Positions 45,857 to 46,666 of a stretch of DNA of 46,666 nt are shown here, one piece after another. The DNA is taken from NCBI GenBank assembly GCA_947464995.1, contig CANHZG010000002.1:1-46666 (forward strand), given 5' to 3'. The notes beneath the pieces were generated by a model that searched no databases, was not told where the DNA came from, and was given only the letters and a program-made list of their open reading frames with translations. Numbering within the stretch: the stretch's first letter is position 1; every line of letters begins with the position of its first letter. The DNA is from Comamonadaceae bacterium. Lineage in GTDB: Bacteria > Pseudomonadota > Gammaproteobacteria > Burkholderiales > Burkholderiaceae_C. A program made the translations under genes and the position numbers.

Positions 45857-46666
45857 ATGGCTTTGAATGACGCGATGGTTGGAGTGGGCTTGGGTTTGCT
45901 GGTGCTCAACACCGTGCTGGCGCTGTGGGCCTTGCTGCGCCGCAGCGATGGCGCTGGCCCAACGGTGGCAGCCCAGGCGCACGCAGAACTATTGCAAATG
46001 CTGCAGGCCAGCGCCGAACGCATAGACCGACTCGAGCGCGAACTGCGCCGCGAAGTGACCGAATCTGCGCGTGGTGGTCGCCAGGAGTCCGCCCAAAACC
46101 TGGCAACATTTCAGCAAACCCTGACCCAACAAGCCGCTGAGGCCACGCGCACCCAAAACACCCAGATCGACGCCTTTGGTCTGCAACTCGCCGGTTTGCA
46201 AAAGTCGCTCTCTGACACGCTGAGCACGCAGCTTTCCGGCTTGAGCGAATCCAACGCCCGGCGCATTGCCGAGCTCAGCGAAACCAGCGCCCGCACACTC
46301 GCCGAGGTGCGCCAGACGCTGGAGGCCCAGCTCGCCCAGCTGCAAACCACCAACGCGGCCAAGTTGGATGAGATGCGCGCCACGGTGGACGAAAAGCTGC
46401 AAACCACCTTGCAAGCGCGCCTGGGCGCGGGCTTCAAGCAAGTGGCTGACCAGTTGGAACAAGTGCACAAAGGCTTGGGCGAAATGCAAACCCTGGCCCA
46501 GGGCGTGGGCGACCTCAAACACTTGCTCACCAACGTCAAGACGCGCGGCATTTTTGGCGAGGCGCAACTGGCATCGCTGTTGGAGCAGGTGTTTGTGAGC
46601 GAGCAATATGCCGCCCAGGTAGCCACCCGGCCAGGCAGCAAAAACGTGGTGGACTTTGCCATCAAG
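45857..46666 (+). CDS. rmuC: DNA recombination protein RmuC (3' end outside window)
   Basis: This frame is open to the window edge and is missing from the ORF track for that reason. The 270 codons seen begin MALNDAMVGVGLGLLVLNTVLALWALL (one membrane helix). A long coiled-coil (about residues 45-190, rich in Gln, Ala, Glu and Leu) follows, then the start of the nuclease-like domain with VKTRGIFGEAQLASLLEQ and VDFAIK. RmuC limits recombination at inverted repeats. GGAGGG precedes the ATG closely (2 bp); a downstream ATG at 45875 is an alternative. Confidence 0.92.
   Translation, partial: MALNDAMVGVGLGLLVLNTVLALWALLRRSDGAGPTVAAQAHAELLQMLQASAERIDRLERELRREVTESARGGRQESAQNLATFQQTLTQQAAEATRTQNTQIDAFGLQLAGLQKSLSDTLSTQLSGLSESNARRIAELSETSARTLAEVRQTLEAQLAQLQTTNAAKLDEMRATVDEKLQTTLQARLGAGFKQVADQLEQVHKGLGEMQTLAQGVGDLKHLLTNVKTRGIFGEAQLASLLEQVFVSEQYAAQVATRPGSKNVVDFAIK

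Overview
The window reads as ordinary chromosome from a betaproteobacterium of the order Burkholderiales, probably Comamonadaceae (Rhodoferax-like). The grounds are the GC-rich base composition, the cysteine-free L32 protein, the rne/rluC divergent pair, the rluC-HAD-S49-maf-yceD-rpmF-plsX-fab order, the mucD-lepA-lepB-rnc-era-recO-pdxJ-acpS-nagZ order, and a phasin gene pointing to polyhydroxybutyrate storage. This placement is inference from gene content and protein sequence; no database search was run. I see no rRNA, tRNA, CRISPR array, insertion sequence or prophage.

Layout. 1-1711: a three-gene operon of two stand-alone cyclic-nucleotide-binding-domain proteins and a phosphodiesterase that carries the eukaryote-type class I PDE motifs. 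1723-4000: a membrane-tailed sulfatase and a small eRF1-like protein, both on the minus strand. 4212-6114: an exported alpha-type carbonic anhydrase with altered active-site residues plus an exported beta-propeller protein, preceded by an FNR-like site. 6137-11818: argH (minus strand), then hemC-hemD-hemX-hemY, closed by a terminator shared with rne. 11917-17239: rne and rluC, divergent across a structured leader of about 500 bp, then a HAD phosphatase.

17249-26518: Rieske protein and S49 peptidase, then an RsmI-like methylase and maf on the minus strand, then the yceD-rpmF-plsX-fabH-fabD-fabG-acpP-fabF fatty-acid block with its own promoter, an internal terminator and an intergenic hairpin. 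26580-36685: a YgfX-like membrane protein and mucD, without the rpoE-rseA-rseB genes expected between them. A 434-bp structured intergenic region follows, holding inverted DnaA-box-like repeats and a promoter/terminator pair that suggests a small RNA or attenuator. Then comes the tightly packed lepA-lepB-rnc-era-recO-pdxJ-acpS-nagZ run.

36794-39138: a tiny Lys/His-rich exported peptide, a small orphan protein, a patatin-like lipoprotein and a phasin whose promoter carries repeated PhaR-like dyads. 39348-46666: a thioesterase/nitroreductase pair, a D-2-hydroxyacid dehydrogenase, a DctP-Q-M TRAP transporter directly followed by pobA (which suggests uptake of an aromatic acid), and the start of rmuC, cut by the window end.

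The points most worth a second look are the class I-type PDE/CNB operon, the lepA upstream RNA candidate, the phasin operators, the catalytically doubtful carbonic anhydrase and the missing sigma-E genes next to mucD.
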